Assembly (NCBI GenBank): GCA_030432295.1 | Contig: JAUIHI010000001.1 | Span: forward strand, 186,001 to 250,000 | DNA: 64,000 nt | Direction of reading: 5' to 3' | Source: Anaerolineae bacterium | GTDB taxonomy: Bacteria > Chloroflexota > Anaerolineae > Caldilineales > Caldilineaceae | In this document: positions 37,868 through 47,858 of the stretch, piece after piece | How positions within the stretch are numbered: position 1 is the stretch's first letter | Layout of the letters: every line of letters starts with the position of its first letter | Notes under the pieces: model-generated | Told to the model about the DNA's origin: nothing | What the model saw: the letters and a program-made list of their open reading frames with translations, nothing else | Database searches by the model: none | Made by a program: the position numbers and the translations under genes

Positions 37868-39023
37868 TGTTGGTAATCTTTCTGCTTGGCCCGCTGGATG
37901 TTTGCCAGCCCTGAAAACGGCTGATGCTTAGCAAAATGCCCGTGGCCCCCAGCACTGTAATCATCGAACTGCCGCCAAAGCTGATAAAGGGCAGGGTGAT
38001 GCCCGTAGGCGGGGCCACCGCCACCACCACCGCAATGTGCAGCAGGGCCTGGAGTGTGATCAGACAGGTGATGCCCACGGCCAGTAGGGAACCGAACATA
38101 TCCGGCGTGCGGCTGGCGATGCGCAGTCCCCGGTAGGCAAAGAGAGCAAAGAGCAGAATAACCAGCAGCGTGCCGATCAGTCCCAGTTCCTCGCCCACAA
38201 TCGCAAAAATGTTGTCGGACCAGCTAAGCGGCAAATTGCCGGGGAACTTCTCCAGACTGTTGCCCAGCCCGGTCCCTAAAGGACCGCCCGTCACCAGCGC
38301 CTCGGATGCCTGGGCGATCTGATGTTCTGTGCTGGCCAATGGATTTTGAATGCCCTGCATCAGCGCGTCCACCCGGTTTTGGGCATAGCCGCTGCGGGTG
38401 ATCACCAGCCAGAAAGTGGCAACCGCAATCACACCCCCAAAGAGAATCTGCCGGGTCTCTGCACCAGCCAGAAAAAAGATGATAGAGGCGGTCGTCACAA
38501 TCAGAATCGTCGTGCTGATGTCGGGCTGGGCCACAATCAAACCGGCCACAATCCCCATCAGAATTCCAAAGGGGATCAGCCCGTAGTTCATATCCCGGAT
38601 GCGGCTCCCTTTGCTGGCCAGCCAGGTGCTGATGTAGATGAGCACAACAATTTTGAACGGCTCGCTGGGCTGTACGCTGCCGCCCAGGAGTGTGCGCTTG
38701 GCCCCAAAGCGGTCGTCGCCCAGAAAGATAACCGCCATCAGTGTCAGCAGCCCAACCGCCAGCATCGGTACGCTCCACCGCTCCCAGAAGGTGTAGGGGA
38801 TGGATGCGGCGGCGAACAGCGCCACCAATCCCACGGCCATCCATTGCAGGTGGCGCAGAATGTAGAAAAAGGGCGTAGTCTGGTAGGTCATTGCCCAGGG
38901 GTAGCTGGCGCTGAAAACCATCACCCCGCCAAAGAGCAGCAGCGCTGTGATGACTGTGATCAGCCCCCAGTCGTAGTGGCTGGCTCCGGGGCGGCTGGAA
39001 AGGGTCTGGTTTTTGGTGGTCAT
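37710..39023 (-). CDS. ftsW: Lipid II polymerase FtsW (SEDS family)
   Basis: The 437-residue protein has about ten membrane segments and SEDS signatures: [28 protein letters not shown] and the late [17 protein letters not shown]. FtsW polymerises septal glycan strands together with FtsI. The membrane core ends near residue 375. The remaining tail is very basic and Ser/Thr/Gly-rich. The last 52 residues (386-437) are encoded within the 5' part of murG, in another frame. It overlaps the murD stop by four bases (ATGA). Confidence 0.96.
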   Translation of the reverse strand: MTTKNQTLSSRPGASHYDWGLITVITALLLFGGVMVFSASYPWAMTYQTTPFFYILRHLQWMAVGLVALFAAASIPYTFWERWSVPMLAVGLLTLMAVIFLGDDRFGAKRTLLGGSVQPSEPFKIVVLIYISTWLASKGSRIRDMNYGLIPFGILMGIVAGLIVAQPDISTTILIVTTASIIFFLAGAETRQILFGGVIAVATFWLVITRSGYAQNRVDALMQGIQNPLASTEHQIAQASEALVTGGPLGTGLGNSLEKFPGNLPLSWSDNIFAIVGEELGLIGTLLVILLFALFAYRGLRIASRTPDMFGSLLAVGITCLITLQALLHIAVVVAVAPPTGITLPFISFGGSSMITVLGATGILLSISRFQGWQTSSGPSRKITNNATFDLRWGNRRTRLPGAGSSAPSRKATATKSKRPARSKSGTRSSTRGGVRK

Positions 39024-40525
39024 CGCATCACTTCCATCTGCATTTGGGCGACCAGACGGCGGAAATGCTCGCCCCGTTCTTCAAAATTGCGATAGGCGTC
39101 GTAGCTGGTGCCGCCGGGAGAGAGCAGCACGACTGTCCCCGGCCGCACAATCTGGCTGGCCAGTTGCACGGCCTCGTCCAATCGGGTGACGATAGCCGAC
39201 TCCGGGCCAGACACCCGACGAAAGGCGGCCCATTCCCGCACTTTTTGCACAATCATTGGCCCGGCCTGGCCAAAGCCAATCAGAAAGTTTACCCGACGCA
39301 GGGCCTCGTCTGCAAAGGCTTCCCAGGGCAAATTCTTGTCTTTGCCCCCGGCCAGCAGAATGAGGGTCTGTTCCCCCGGCGCAAAGACCCGCAGTCCGGC
39401 GATGGCCCGCTCCGGTGCGGTGGCGATGCTGTCGTTGATCCACGTGACACCCCCAGCCCGGGAGACCTCTTCCAGCCGGTGGGGCACGCCGGTAAAGCTG
39501 GTGGCGACCTCGCCCATTGCGGTCAGCGTAGCCCCAGCCGCACCGCTGATAGCCGCGGCTGCCAGCAGATTGCTGATGTTGTGTTCCCCGCGCAGACGCA
39601 CATCTTGCCGGTTGCAGAAGGGCTGACCCGCATAGACCAGCGAATCGCCTTCCAGCCACGCGCCCTCGCCGGATGTCTGTTGGCGGCTGAAGAAGTGGGG
39701 CGGATTGGGTGCAGCCGTCAGCCGGGATCGTTCATCTGCCAGCAGATCGTCCAGCGCCCATTCGGCGGGTAACTTCTCCCAGCGGCCTGTGTCTGTGCCC
39801 AGCCGCTGGGTCACCGGGTCGTCGCCGCTCACCACCACCTGGCTGGACGGTTTCAGGTGGCGCAGCAGATTCAGCTTGGCGTCGGCATAGGCCCGCATGG
39901 ACGGGTGGCGGTCCAGGTGGTTGGGCGTGATATTCAGCACAGCCGCCACATCCGGCCCGATTCCTTCTAGCGAGCCGTAGGCAATCGTCGGATCGAAAAT
40001 CTCCAATTGGAAACTGCTCAGTTCCAGCACAATCAGATCGTCTTCGCCTACGCCAGCCAGCCGGTCCAGCAGGGGCGTGCCGATGTTGCCGCCCACGTGA
40101 ACTGTGCAGTCTGTCCCCGCAAAGGTGCGGCGCAGCATCTCGCCTACCAGCGTCGTCGTCGTTGTTTTGCCACTGCTGCCGGTGATGGCGACGACCGGGC
40201 AGGGGGCCAGTTGCAGGGTGAGCAGGCTGTCGTTGCTCAGGCGGATACCCCGGCGGATAGCCTCCTGCACAATCGGCAATTGGGCTGGCACGCCTCCGCT
40301 CAGGCAGAGCAGATCGCAGCCATCCAGCAGGGATTCCGGGTGGCCGCCCAGGGCCAGGTTGACGGTCAGGCCATTGAGCGCGGCCAACTCTGCGCCCAGC
40401 TTTTCCGCAGGCGCGGCGTCGCTGACTGTGACGTTGGCCCCCTCTGCCACGAAATAGCGGCAGAGGGCCAACCCCTGTCGGGCCAGCCCCAGAATCAGTA
40501 CATTGCGGTTTTGGAAGTTGAACAT
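39020..40525 (-). CDS. murD: UDP-N-acetylmuramoylalanine--D-glutamate ligase
   Basis: The 501-residue Mur ligase adds D-Glu. The start carries [18 protein letters not shown] and the P-loop [33 protein letters not shown] and [16 protein letters not shown] are MurD signatures. A segment at about 260-300 ([19 protein letters not shown]) is slightly longer than usual. The ATG at 40525 has a GAGG site. Upstream lies a 207-bp repeat-filled gap before mraY. Confidence 0.95.
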   Translation of the reverse strand: MFNFQNRNVLILGLARQGLALCRYFVAEGANVTVSDAAPAEKLGAELAALNGLTVNLALGGHPESLLDGCDLLCLSGGVPAQLPIVQEAIRRGIRLSNDSLLTLQLAPCPVVAITGSSGKTTTTTLVGEMLRRTFAGTDCTVHVGGNIGTPLLDRLAGVGEDDLIVLELSSFQLEIFDPTIAYGSLEGIGPDVAAVLNITPNHLDRHPSMRAYADAKLNLLRHLKPSSQVVVSGDDPVTQRLGTDTGRWEKLPAEWALDDLLADERSRLTAAPNPPHFFSRQQTSGEGAWLEGDSLVYAGQPFCNRQDVRLRGEHNISNLLAAAAISGAAGATLTAMGEVATSFTGVPHRLEEVSRAGGVTWINDSIATAPERAIAGLRVFAPGEQTLILLAGGKDKNLPWEAFADEALRRVNFLIGFGQAGPMIVQKVREWAAFRRVSGPESAIVTRLDEAVQLASQIVRPGTVVLLSPGGTSYDAYRNFEERGEHFRRLVAQMQMEVMR

Positions 40526-40550
40526 ATCTGCCTCATCCTGCGATATTGAC

Positions 40551-40735
40551 CAGCGCCGGTTGAGTAGGCGGGTGCTTTTCCCCGCCGTATCGAAACCAAG
40601 CGAGTCTACAAGCAATTTCGTATCGACCCGTTCGCTTGGTTTCGATACGCCTCGAAGACTCGGCACTCAACCAGCGCTCACTCACTTGTCTCGACCAACA
40701 AACCAATGAACTAATCAACCAGCCAACCAATCCTA
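40551..40735. repeat. Palindromic element, CGAAACCAAGCG family
   Basis: GTATCGAAACCAAGCG (40587-40602) and its exact complement (40633-40648) are nested within AGCGCCGGTTGAGT and ACTCAACCAGCGCT outer arms (about 40552-40678). A half copy of the aatcaacc family follows. A second, single-arm copy of the family lies at 56443-56501. It interrupts the dcw cluster between mraY and murD. Confidence 0.8.
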
Positions 40736-41737
40736 CAACAACGCCAGCGCCACACCCAGCATCCCACACAGCACACTGACAAGCCAGAAGCGCTCTTTGA
40801 CCTGCGTCTCGCTCCAGCCGATCAGCTCGAAATGGTGGTGAAGTGGCGTCAATTTGAAGATGCGAATATCCCGGCCCAGATAGCGGCGGCTGAGTTTGGC
40901 TGAGGCCACCTGCAACATCACCGAGGCTGTTTCGGCCACAAAGACAAATCCCACTACGGGCAGCAGCAGCCATTGGCCGGTCATCAGCGCTACCAATGCC
41001 AGGGTTGCACCCAGCGGCAGACTGCCCGCATCCCCCATAAACAATTCGGCGGGATGGGCGTTGAACCAGAGAAAGGCCAGCAGTGCGCCCACAATCGTAA
41101 AGCAGAAGGCGGCCAGATAGCTCTGCTTCTGTAGAAAAGCGATGACGCCGTAGGAGGCGAAGGCCACAGCCGCGGTGCTGCCTGCCAGACTGTCCACGCC
41201 GTCGGTCAGGTTGACCGCATTGCTAAAGCCGACAATCAGCAGAATGGCGATGGGAATGAAAAAGATGCCCAGAGAGAAAAACTCTGGCTGACCTGGGATG
41301 CCCACATAGTCCAAGTCCGGTGGCCCAAAATAGAGCACAGCCGTGAGTATGGCAGCAAAGGCAAACTGGAAAGCGCTCTTTGCCCGGGCGCTCATCCCCT
41401 CGCCCTTTCCCCGAATGCCTTTGATTCCCTGCCAATCGTCCACCGCGCCGAGCAGCGCGTGGGTTGCTACACAAAAGAAAAGTAACAGTGTACTCTGGCC
41501 GATGAAGCTGAAGCCGGCCAGCTCGGCCAGATTGAGCACACCGGTAATCAGCAGTACAGGCAGCACAAAGAGAATCCCCCCCATTGTGGGCGTGCCTGTC
41601 TTTACCTGGTGGCTGCTTGGCCCCTCGATGCGAATCTGCTTGCCGATCTTCCAGCGCTTGAGCAGGCTGATCAGTGGCCGCCCCCACACCACCGAAATGA
41701 AGAAGCTGATTGTGCCCAACGTCAGTGCAAAATCCAT
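40733..41737 (-). CDS. mraY: Phospho-N-acetylmuramoyl-pentapeptide transferase
   Basis: The 334-residue, ten-helix membrane enzyme makes lipid I from UDP-MurNAc-pentapeptide and undecaprenyl phosphate. Conserved loops are [23 protein letters not shown] with the Mg-binding Asp pair, [26 protein letters not shown] and TPLHHHFE. The length is slightly below the Escherichia enzyme (360). It starts 3 bp after murF with an AGGA site 7 bases upstream. Confidence 0.97.
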   Translation of the reverse strand: MDFALTLGTISFFISVVWGRPLISLLKRWKIGKQIRIEGPSSHQVKTGTPTMGGILFVLPVLLITGVLNLAELAGFSFIGQSTLLLFFCVATHALLGAVDDWQGIKGIRGKGEGMSARAKSAFQFAFAAILTAVLYFGPPDLDYVGIPGQPEFFSLGIFFIPIAILLIVGFSNAVNLTDGVDSLAGSTAAVAFASYGVIAFLQKQSYLAAFCFTIVGALLAFLWFNAHPAELFMGDAGSLPLGATLALVALMTGQWLLLPVVGFVFVAETASVMLQVASAKLSRRYLGRDIRIFKLTPLHHHFELIGWSETQVKERFWLVSVLCGMLGVALALL

Positions 41738-41740
41738 GAA

Positions 41741-43273
41741 TTATTCCTGTCCTGTCTGCGTCGGGTTACTGATTTCGGTGACGATTCGATCCATGCCTAC
41801 GGCCCGGCTGCCTTTGATCAGCACGAGATCATCGGTTTGGATCAGGACCCGCAAGCGTTCAATCGCTTCGGTGGCAGTCTCGAACATATAGAGATTGTGG
41901 GCCGGGTAGCCTGCGGCCAGGGCATCTTTGCCGATAATGCCGCCGAGATCGCCCACTGTGACCAGAACTTCGGTGGTGGCCGCTGCCCGGATGCCCACCT
42001 GTTGGTGGCCTTCTTCTGTAAAGTCACCCAACTCCCGCATATCCCCCAGCACGGCCACCCGCCGCCGCCCGCTGCCGTTGCGCAGGTCTTCCAGCAGGTT
42101 GAGCGCGGCCATTGTGCTGGCCGGGCTGGCGTTGTAGGTGTCGTCGATGAGTGTGCTGCCGTTGATGCCGCTGACCAGCACCAGCCGCAGTTGACCTGTG
42201 CTGCGCTGCAAACCCGTGGCAATCTCCTGCCAGGTTAGTCCCTCCACCAGGCCGACCGCGGCCGCGCGCAGGGCTGTGTGTACGCTGTGGCGCCCCAGCA
42301 GGGGGACTCTGACGTAGAGGTTTTCCGTCTTGCCCTGTTGGGTCTTGTGATGAAAGCGAAAGCGGATGCCTTCCATCCCTGCGCTCTCAATTTCGTCGGC
42401 CCAGAGGTCGGCTTCGGGGGTCAATCCATAACGGAAGATGCGTGCATCGGTCATCTCTGCCATCGGGCGCACCCGTTCGTCATCCCAATTCAGAATGGCG
42501 ACGCCTCCCTCTTCTGCACTGGGCAGGGATTGAACCAGCTCGGATTTGGCCTGGGCGATGCGTTCGATCGTCCCCAGCCGTTCCAGATGGCTTTGCCCCA
42601 CATTCGTCACAACCCCTACGCTGGGCCGGGCCAGTTGGCAGAGGCGACGGATTTCGCCGATGTCATACATCCCCATTTCCAGCACCGACCGTTCGCTGTC
42701 CGCACCCAACCCAAGCAGGGCCAGGGGCAGGCCCTGTTCGCTGTTTAGATTGCCGGGGTTTTTGTAGGTGGCGTAGTGCTGGGCCAGTACAGACGCGGCC
42801 AATTCTTTGGTGCTGGTCTTGCCCACGCTGCCAGTGATGCCAATCACCCGCAGGTCTGTCTGGGTGCGATGCAGCCGCTGAAACGCGCCCAGCCGCTGGA
42901 TCGATTCCAGCGCGCTCTCCACCACATAGACCAGCGGCAAAGGATTCTCCGCGCTGCCGGGGGCCAGGTCAACCGAGCCGCCTGGACCGCAGCGGATCAC
43001 CTGCACGCTCTGGTCGTCCAGATGTTCCAGCCCCCGCTCTTCGCAGATGATAACCGCCGCGCCGTTGCCCAGAGCCTGGCCGATAAAGCGGTGGCCGTCG
43101 GTCTGTTCACCGGGGAAAGCGACAAAAAGGCTGCCGGGCCGGGCATCTCGGCTGTCCAGCACCGCGGGCGAGACCGGGTCGGGGTCCAGGGCCAGGGGGG
43201 GCACATTGCCCACCAGTGCCTGCCAGATGGTGTGATGGGTGATGACTGTCTCAACTACTGGGCGTTCGGCCAT
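41741..43273 (-). CDS. murF: UDP-N-acetylmuramoyl-tripeptide--D-alanyl-D-alanine ligase
   Basis: The 510-residue Mur ligase attaches D-Ala-D-Ala to the UDP-tripeptide. The P-loop is [35 protein letters not shown] and [11 protein letters not shown] are MurF signatures, and [17 protein letters not shown] lies in the C-terminal part. The N-terminal domain ([19 protein letters not shown]) is normal. Its usual neighbour murE is absent: ftsI precedes it directly, across a repeat. Confidence 0.96.
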   Translation of the reverse strand: MAERPVVETVITHHTIWQALVGNVPPLALDPDPVSPAVLDSRDARPGSLFVAFPGEQTDGHRFIGQALGNGAAVIICEERGLEHLDDQSVQVIRCGPGGSVDLAPGSAENPLPLVYVVESALESIQRLGAFQRLHRTQTDLRVIGITGSVGKTSTKELAASVLAQHYATYKNPGNLNSEQGLPLALLGLGADSERSVLEMGMYDIGEIRRLCQLARPSVGVVTNVGQSHLERLGTIERIAQAKSELVQSLPSAEEGGVAILNWDDERVRPMAEMTDARIFRYGLTPEADLWADEIESAGMEGIRFRFHHKTQQGKTENLYVRVPLLGRHSVHTALRAAAVGLVEGLTWQEIATGLQRSTGQLRLVLVSGINGSTLIDDTYNASPASTMAALNLLEDLRNGSGRRRVAVLGDMRELGDFTEEGHQQVGIRAAATTEVLVTVGDLGGIIGKDALAAGYPAHNLYMFETATEAIERLRVLIQTDDLVLIKGSRAVGMDRIVTEISNPTQTGQE

Positions 43274-43300
43274 AATTCATCCGATTTCGCTGCGAATAGA

Positions 43301-43389
43301 GGACGCAGATGACGCTGAAAAAGATGATTGCCGCTGATAAAATCTGCGTAATCTGTGGTTTCTGCGCCGCTTGCGACCTCTGCGTCCCG
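43301..43389. repeat. Palindromic element, GGACGCAGATG family
   Basis: ggacgcagatgacgctgaaaa on the left is mirrored by tttctgcgccgcttgcgacctctgcgtcc on the right, with gctgataaaatctgcgtaatctg in the middle. It separates ftsI from murF. It is nearly identical in wording to the copy at 14021. Confidence 0.75.
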
Positions 43390-43393
43390 CTCT

Positions 43394-45277
43394 TTATTTG
43401 CCACTCGCCAGACGCACATCATCCGGCGGCACATTCAAATGGTCCAGCAGCCGCTTGCTGATGCGGCTGAAGATCGGCCCGGCAGAATTGGAGGCCCAAC
43501 GGCTGATCTCCGGGTCTGGTTTGTCCAGCTTGACAAGCATCACAAAACGGGGCGCATCGGCAGGCGCAAAGCCCACAAAGCTGGCAATCGTCCGATCCAA
43601 CACATAACCCTCGGCAGTGGCAATGTCGGCTGTGCCGCTCTTGCCGCCCACCGAATAGCCGGAGACTTTGGCGGCCCGGTTGCCCGTCTCCACCACATGC
43701 ACCATCATTTCCACCATCTCCTCGGCACTGGCCGGGCTGATCACCTGCTGGGCCAGTGTCGGCTGGGTGAGCAGCACCGAGTCCCCGTGCACACGGGCCT
43801 GGACCACATAGGGGCGCATCAGCTTGCCCTGGTTGGCAATTGCACCCACCGCACTCACCATTTGGATTGGCGTCACAGCGATGCCCTGACCGAAGCTGTT
43901 TGTGCCCAAATCGGAGAGACTCCAGGCCAGGCTGCCGGGCACATTGACCAGACCGGAAACTTCACCGGCCAGATCGATGTTCGTGTCTGCGCCGAAGCCA
44001 AAACGGGCCACATATTCGTAGAATTTCTCAGACCCCAGCGCCTCGGCCACCTGTACTGTGACCACATTGTTGGATTGGGCCAGGGCGTCGGCCACCATCA
44101 ATTGGCCCATCGCGTTGCGCCCGCTGTTCTGAATCGTACGCTGGCCGATCACAATCGTACCCGTATCCGTAAAGATTGTGGTGGATTCCACTGCACCCGC
44201 ATCCACCGCCCCGGCCACTGTAATCACTTTGAAGATCGAGCCTGGCTCGTACTGGGCACTGACCGTCGAATTGGTAAAGGACGCGGGATCCGCGTCCTCG
44301 TATTGGTTGGCGTCGAAAGTTGGATAATTCGCCATGCCCAGAATGGCTCCGGTCGTCGGCTCCATCACAATCACCGAGCCGGACTCGGCCCCATAGAACT
44401 GTACGCCATCCGCCAACTCCTCTTCGATAATCCACTGGATGGTGCGGTCGATGGTGAGCACCAGCCCCTTTTCGCTGCCGGAAGGCAGAAACTTGCGCTG
44501 CTGTGGGCTGAGCACTGTGCGGGGCGAGATGTTTCCTCTGGGCAGCCCGACGCCGTTGCTGGGCAAGAAGCTGGTGTAGTAACGTTCCAAACCCAGTACG
44601 GGTTTCCTTTCCGCGTTGAGAAAGCCCAATACCTGGCTGGCCAGGCTGGCCTGGGGGTAGAAGCGGCGGGGCTGGGCGTGGACAAATACATTGCCCAGGG
44701 GCAGCAGGCTCAAATCCTGGCTGCTGTCCGCGTTGTCGATCTCCTCCTGTTTGGCGTCGATCAGCGCCCGGCCCATCGGGAAAGAGACATTCGAGGCCAG
44801 CACCACATAGGCCGCGTCTGGATTGGCGGCCAGCCGGTTCCACACCTGCTCCGCGGGGATGCCCGCCAGCCGGGCCAGTTGCTCCGACAGGGCCGCCCAA
44901 TTTTCCCGCTCGATGTGTTTGGGCGTAGCCGTCACCCGATAGGTGAAGCGGTCTCCGGCCAGCAGCACCCCGTCCCGGTCCACAATCACACCCCAGGGAG
45001 TCGAATCGTCCACTGTGTAACGGGCGTCAATACTGTTGGCGTTTGGGTCATATTCGCTCCAGGTGCGCAACTGCATATCGAGCAGGCGCAGCACCAGCAG
45101 TCCCCCCAGCAGCACGATGACAGCGATCACTACTTGCAGCCGTATGGAGCGAGCCAGGGAAAAGCCCGGTCCGCTCTGCTCCGTCTTGGGATCCGTGGCT
45201 GGCGTTCCAATAGACGACGCAGCCGGAGGTTTCCCACCGGCCGCGCTGGATTGATTCATCATTGGCGAAGGAGTCAT
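43394..45277 (-). CDS. ftsI: Division-specific penicillin-binding protein (FtsI/PBP2-type transpeptidase)
   Basis: The 627-residue bitopic protein has a cytoplasmic start, one membrane segment near 45-65, a PBP dimerisation domain and a transpeptidase domain. Active-site motifs are the SxxK in EPGSIFK, the SxN in AQSNNVVTVQ and the KTG-type box GGKSGTADIA. It cross-links septal peptidoglycan with FtsW. No PASTA domain follows. I chose the ATG at 45277 with AGGA upstream; the frame opens at a TTG (45307) that would overlap the preceding gene by 20 bp. Confidence 0.93.
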   Translation of the reverse strand: MTPSPMMNQSSAAGGKPPAASSIGTPATDPKTEQSGPGFSLARSIRLQVVIAVIVLLGGLLVLRLLDMQLRTWSEYDPNANSIDARYTVDDSTPWGVIVDRDGVLLAGDRFTYRVTATPKHIERENWAALSEQLARLAGIPAEQVWNRLAANPDAAYVVLASNVSFPMGRALIDAKQEEIDNADSSQDLSLLPLGNVFVHAQPRRFYPQASLASQVLGFLNAERKPVLGLERYYTSFLPSNGVGLPRGNISPRTVLSPQQRKFLPSGSEKGLVLTIDRTIQWIIEEELADGVQFYGAESGSVIVMEPTTGAILGMANYPTFDANQYEDADPASFTNSTVSAQYEPGSIFKVITVAGAVDAGAVESTTIFTDTGTIVIGQRTIQNSGRNAMGQLMVADALAQSNNVVTVQVAEALGSEKFYEYVARFGFGADTNIDLAGEVSGLVNVPGSLAWSLSDLGTNSFGQGIAVTPIQMVSAVGAIANQGKLMRPYVVQARVHGDSVLLTQPTLAQQVISPASAEEMVEMMVHVVETGNRAAKVSGYSVGGKSGTADIATAEGYVLDRTIASFVGFAPADAPRFVMLVKLDKPDPEISRWASNSAGPIFSRISKRLLDHLNVPPDDVRLASGK

Positions 45278-45287
45278 GGCTGCTGTC

Positions 45288-45950
45288 CTATTGCGGTGGG
45301 TTGCCAATCCAGAGATAACGGGAAAGATCGATCTTGAGCCACTGCTGGCTCAGGCTGTCGCGAAGTTGCTGGGTCTGGTTGCGCAAGGCCTGGGTTTTCT
45401 CCGCCCATACCAGGGCCAAATCATCCCACAGGTCGGGGAGAAAACTGGCATTCAGCGCGCCCATCTCTGGCCCATCAGCCACTGGCAAAGCCTGGCTCTC
45501 TGGCTGGTTGCTGGTTGCCAGGGCTGTGTCTGGGCCGACCGCCGGAACGAAAGCTGTGGACGAATCGGCGGGTACATAGCGGCGGTTGAGGGTAGGCACA
45601 AAGCCAGCCGCCACAGCTTCTGACTGCACGCGCTCCAGGGTGGTAAAGTGACTGATCTCCCACAGAAGCTGGGCGTTCTCCTGCTCCAGCAGCCTATACT
45701 GCCGCTGCAACAGATTGGCTTCGGCCTGGGTTTGGCTGATTTGCAGGGTGACTGAAATCTGGAGCAAAGCCAGAGCCGTGACGCCCGCCATCATCAGCAG
45801 CCACACGAAGTATTCCCGAAAGGTGCGGGGCAGGGGCAGCATCTGATCCAACCGGGCCAGTCCCTCCCAGGCGCGCAGCCGGGGCAGAGAACCGGTGATG
45901 GTCTGGGTGATATCGACGGAGACGGACGGGAGTGCGCTGTTCTGGAACAT
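45288..45950 (-). CDS. FtsL-like bitopic coiled-coil protein
   Basis: The 220-residue protein has a cytoplasmic region of about 45 residues, one membrane segment near 48-68 (WLLMMAGVTALALLQISVTL), then a Gln/Glu-rich coiled coil (TQAEANLLQRQYRLLEQENAQ-like, about 73-105). Size, order and position between rsmH and ftsI match FtsL, which bridges FtsQ and the FtsW-FtsI complex. It is longer than typical FtsL (about 110-120 residues): an extra 110 residues after the coil include a Pro/Ala/Ser part and a second helical segment. Assigned by architecture and context, since FtsL sequences diverge widely. Confidence 0.75.
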   Translation of the reverse strand: MFQNSALPSVSVDITQTITGSLPRLRAWEGLARLDQMLPLPRTFREYFVWLLMMAGVTALALLQISVTLQISQTQAEANLLQRQYRLLEQENAQLLWEISHFTTLERVQSEAVAAGFVPTLNRRYVPADSSTAFVPAVGPDTALATSNQPESQALPVADGPEMGALNASFLPDLWDDLALVWAEKTQALRNQTQQLRDSLSQQWLKIDLSRYLWIGNPPQ

Positions 45951-45980
45951 CTACGCTTTCCTCTGCTGAAGAAATGGGAG

Positions 45981-46072
45981 ACTGATAAAAACTGAAAGAG
46001 TTGATCTGCGCTGATAAAAATCGGCGTCAATCATTTGTTTCTGCGTAATCTGCGTCCGCTGTTTGCGTCCGC
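45981..46072. repeat. Palindromic element, CTGATAAAAACTGA / CTGCGTCCGC family
   Basis: actgataaaaactgaaagagttgatctgcgctgataaaaatcggcg is followed by tttctgcgtaatctgcgtccgc. It shares words with the elements at 14021, 31691 and 43301, and lies between rsmH and the ftsL-like gene. Confidence 0.6.
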
Positions 46073-46074
46073 TC

Positions 46075-47040
46075 TTACTTCTTCTCGGCGATGCGCAGTT
46101 TGGCCGAACGACTGCGGGGATTGCGGGCCGCTTCTTCCGGGCTGGCCACCAGCGGACCTTTGGTGAGAAGCGCCAGAGTCGGTTCCCGGTCGTGCCCGCC
46201 GTAGATGCTGGTGGGATCAGGCACGTAATCCCGGCTCTCCTCTCGCATCCACACTTTGACAATGCGGTCTTCCAGGCTGTGGAAACTGATGACAGCCAAT
46301 CGCCCGCCCGGTTTCAGCAGGGCCAGGGCCTGGACCAGCACCCGCTCCAATTGGCCCAATTCGTCGTTGACTGCAATGCGCAGAGCCTGAAAAGTGCGGG
46401 TGGCCGGATGGATGCGCTGGCCTTTGCGTCCGCCCACGGCCCGCTCGACCAGTGCGGCCAGTTGGCCGGTGGTGGCGATGGGCCGCTGCTCCACAATCGC
46501 TTTGGCAATGCGGCGGCTCATCCGTTCCTCGCCATAGCGGTAGATAATGTCGGCGATGGCAACTTCGTCCATCCAGTTGAGCAGTTCGCTGGCACTCTCC
46601 CCGCTGGTGGGGTCGAAGCGCATATCCAGCGGGCCGTCGTGGGTGAAGGCAAAGCCCCGTTCCGGTGTCTCCAACTGAAAGCTGCTCAGGCCCAGATCGA
46701 GCAAAATGCCGTCCACCGGGGCAAAATTGTGCTGGGCTGCCACCTCGGCCATCCGTTCAAAGGCCGTATGTGCCAGCAGCAGTCGGCCCTGGGCAATCGG
46801 CTCGGCCAATCGTTCCCCCACTCGGCGCAGAGCTGCCGGGTCCGCATCTAGCCCCAACACCTGTCCGTCCGGGGCACTCTTCTGCAAAATCGTCTCGGTG
46901 TGTCCGCCGCCACCCAATGTGCCGTCGATGTAGCGTCCGCCGGGACCCACGGCCAGCCCTTCCAGGCACTCGGCCAGCAGCACGGGTACGTGGGACGCGC
47001 CTGCCGGGTCGGCGGGTGTCGGCGTGGGAGGGACGGTCAT
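46075..47040 (-). CDS. rsmH: 16S rRNA (cytosine(1402)-N(4))-methyltransferase RsmH
   Basis: The 321-residue enzyme methylates N4 of C1402 in 16S rRNA. HVPVLLAECLEGL opens the protein, followed by the SAM motif IDGTLGGGGHTETIL, LDLGLSSFQLETPERGFAF, and the late FHSLEDRIVK and ARNPRSRSAKLR. All are standard for RsmH (MraW). The ATG shares one base with the mraZ stop (TGATG), so translation is probably coupled. Confidence 0.97.
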   Translation of the reverse strand: MTVPPTPTPADPAGASHVPVLLAECLEGLAVGPGGRYIDGTLGGGGHTETILQKSAPDGQVLGLDADPAALRRVGERLAEPIAQGRLLLAHTAFERMAEVAAQHNFAPVDGILLDLGLSSFQLETPERGFAFTHDGPLDMRFDPTSGESASELLNWMDEVAIADIIYRYGEERMSRRIAKAIVEQRPIATTGQLAALVERAVGGRKGQRIHPATRTFQALRIAVNDELGQLERVLVQALALLKPGGRLAVISFHSLEDRIVKVWMREESRDYVPDPTSIYGGHDREPTLALLTKGPLVASPEEAARNPRSRSAKLRIAEKK

Positions 47041-47474
47041 CAGACCCCCAATGCCTCGAAAATAGCCCCGTCCAGTTCGTCACCGGCCAAGGGAGCCAAG
47101 ACCTGCTCTTCCCACAGGGCCGGTGTCCACAGTTCGATGTGGGTGTTCATCCCGGCCACCACCACTTCGCCTTCGATGTGGGCAAAATCCCGCAGCCGCT
47201 GGCTGATGAGAATGCGCCCCTGCTTGTCCTGGGTCAAGTCTTCGGCGGCGCTGAAAAGTGCCCGACGCAGCAGAGCCGATCTGCTGTCCGTCAGAGGCAG
47301 CGCACTGACCCGAGCCGAGACCCGCTCCCATTCGTCCAGAGGCATCAACAGCAGGCAACTGCCCGTGGGATTGCGCGTCACCACCATACCCGGCTCCAAC
47401 TGCTCCCGGTATTTGGCGGGGATGGTCAGTCGCCCTTTGCTGTCCAGATTGTGGCTATATTCTCCAAGAAACAC
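47040..47474 (-). CDS. mraZ: Transcriptional regulator MraZ
   Basis: The 144-residue AbrB-fold regulator of the dcw cluster has two repeats: FLGEYSHNLDSKGRLTIPAKYR and the second one around ALFSAAEDLTQDKQGRILISQRLR. The GTG at 47474 has a GAGG site 6 bases away and gives the family's usual length (about 143-152). A longer frame from a GTG at 47537 would add 21 unconserved residues. MraZ oligomers bind direct TGGGN repeats, three of which lie 150-175 bp upstream. Confidence 0.95.
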   Translation of the reverse strand: MFLGEYSHNLDSKGRLTIPAKYREQLEPGMVVTRNPTGSCLLLMPLDEWERVSARVSALPLTDSRSALLRRALFSAAEDLTQDKQGRILISQRLRDFAHIEGEVVVAGMNTHIELWTPALWEEQVLAPLAGDELDGAIFEALGV

Positions 47475-47627
47475 GGAGAGCCTCGGATGGGTGGATGTGG
47501 TTTGGATGCTGGCAGGGAAATGGCGGGAAGTATTCACCTATTTTTTGACAATTGTGCCCAAAGGAATAGAACAAACGTTCTTTTCTCCCACTTTTGGGTG
47601 TCAAACTGGGCAATAATAGGGAGCGTG

Positions 47628-47652
47628 CCCCACTTTCTCCCACATTGTCCCA
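47628..47652 (-). promoter_or_regulatory. MraZ operator: three TGGGN boxes with 10-bp spacing
   Basis: Minus-strand TGGGA (47648-47652), TGGGA (47638-47642) and TGGGG (47628-47632) have exactly 10 bp between equivalent bases, the known MraZ box layout. A weak candidate promoter, TTGCAA then 17 bases then GACAAT, overlaps the first box. A fourth TGGGA at 47586-47590 is out of register. Confidence 0.85.
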
Positions 47653-47754
47653 TAACTTACTCGAAATTGCAACCCCTGATTTGGGTTAATTTTGGGATAC
47701 AATGAAATTCATTTGGGAATTCAGGTGTGGGGAAGGTCAGTGTGGGTGGGGAGA

Positions 47755-47794
47755 CTAAAAAGAGCGGATCAGCCACCTGGCTGATCCGCTCTTT
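47755..47794 (-). terminator. Intrinsic terminator of the phasin-like gene
   Basis: AAAGAGCGGATCAGCCA (47759-47775) and its exact complement (47778-47794) form a long stem followed on the minus strand by TTTTTAG. A second inverted repeat with AGAAG/CTTCT and ACTTTTT/AAAAAGT arms lies at 47803-47836. The region 47475-47858 otherwise holds only the mraZ regulatory sites. Confidence 0.9.
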
Positions 47795-47858
47795 AGGGGA
47801 TTAGAAGCTCGACTTTTTCCAAAAAGTTGAACTTCTGGTTTGCGTTCTGTCCAAAAGT

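Noticed and set aside
43355-45337. Plus-strand open frame of 660 codons antisense to ftsI
   Set aside because: The minus-strand protein has all three transpeptidase motifs; the antisense product is His/Gln/Gly-rich with no family features.
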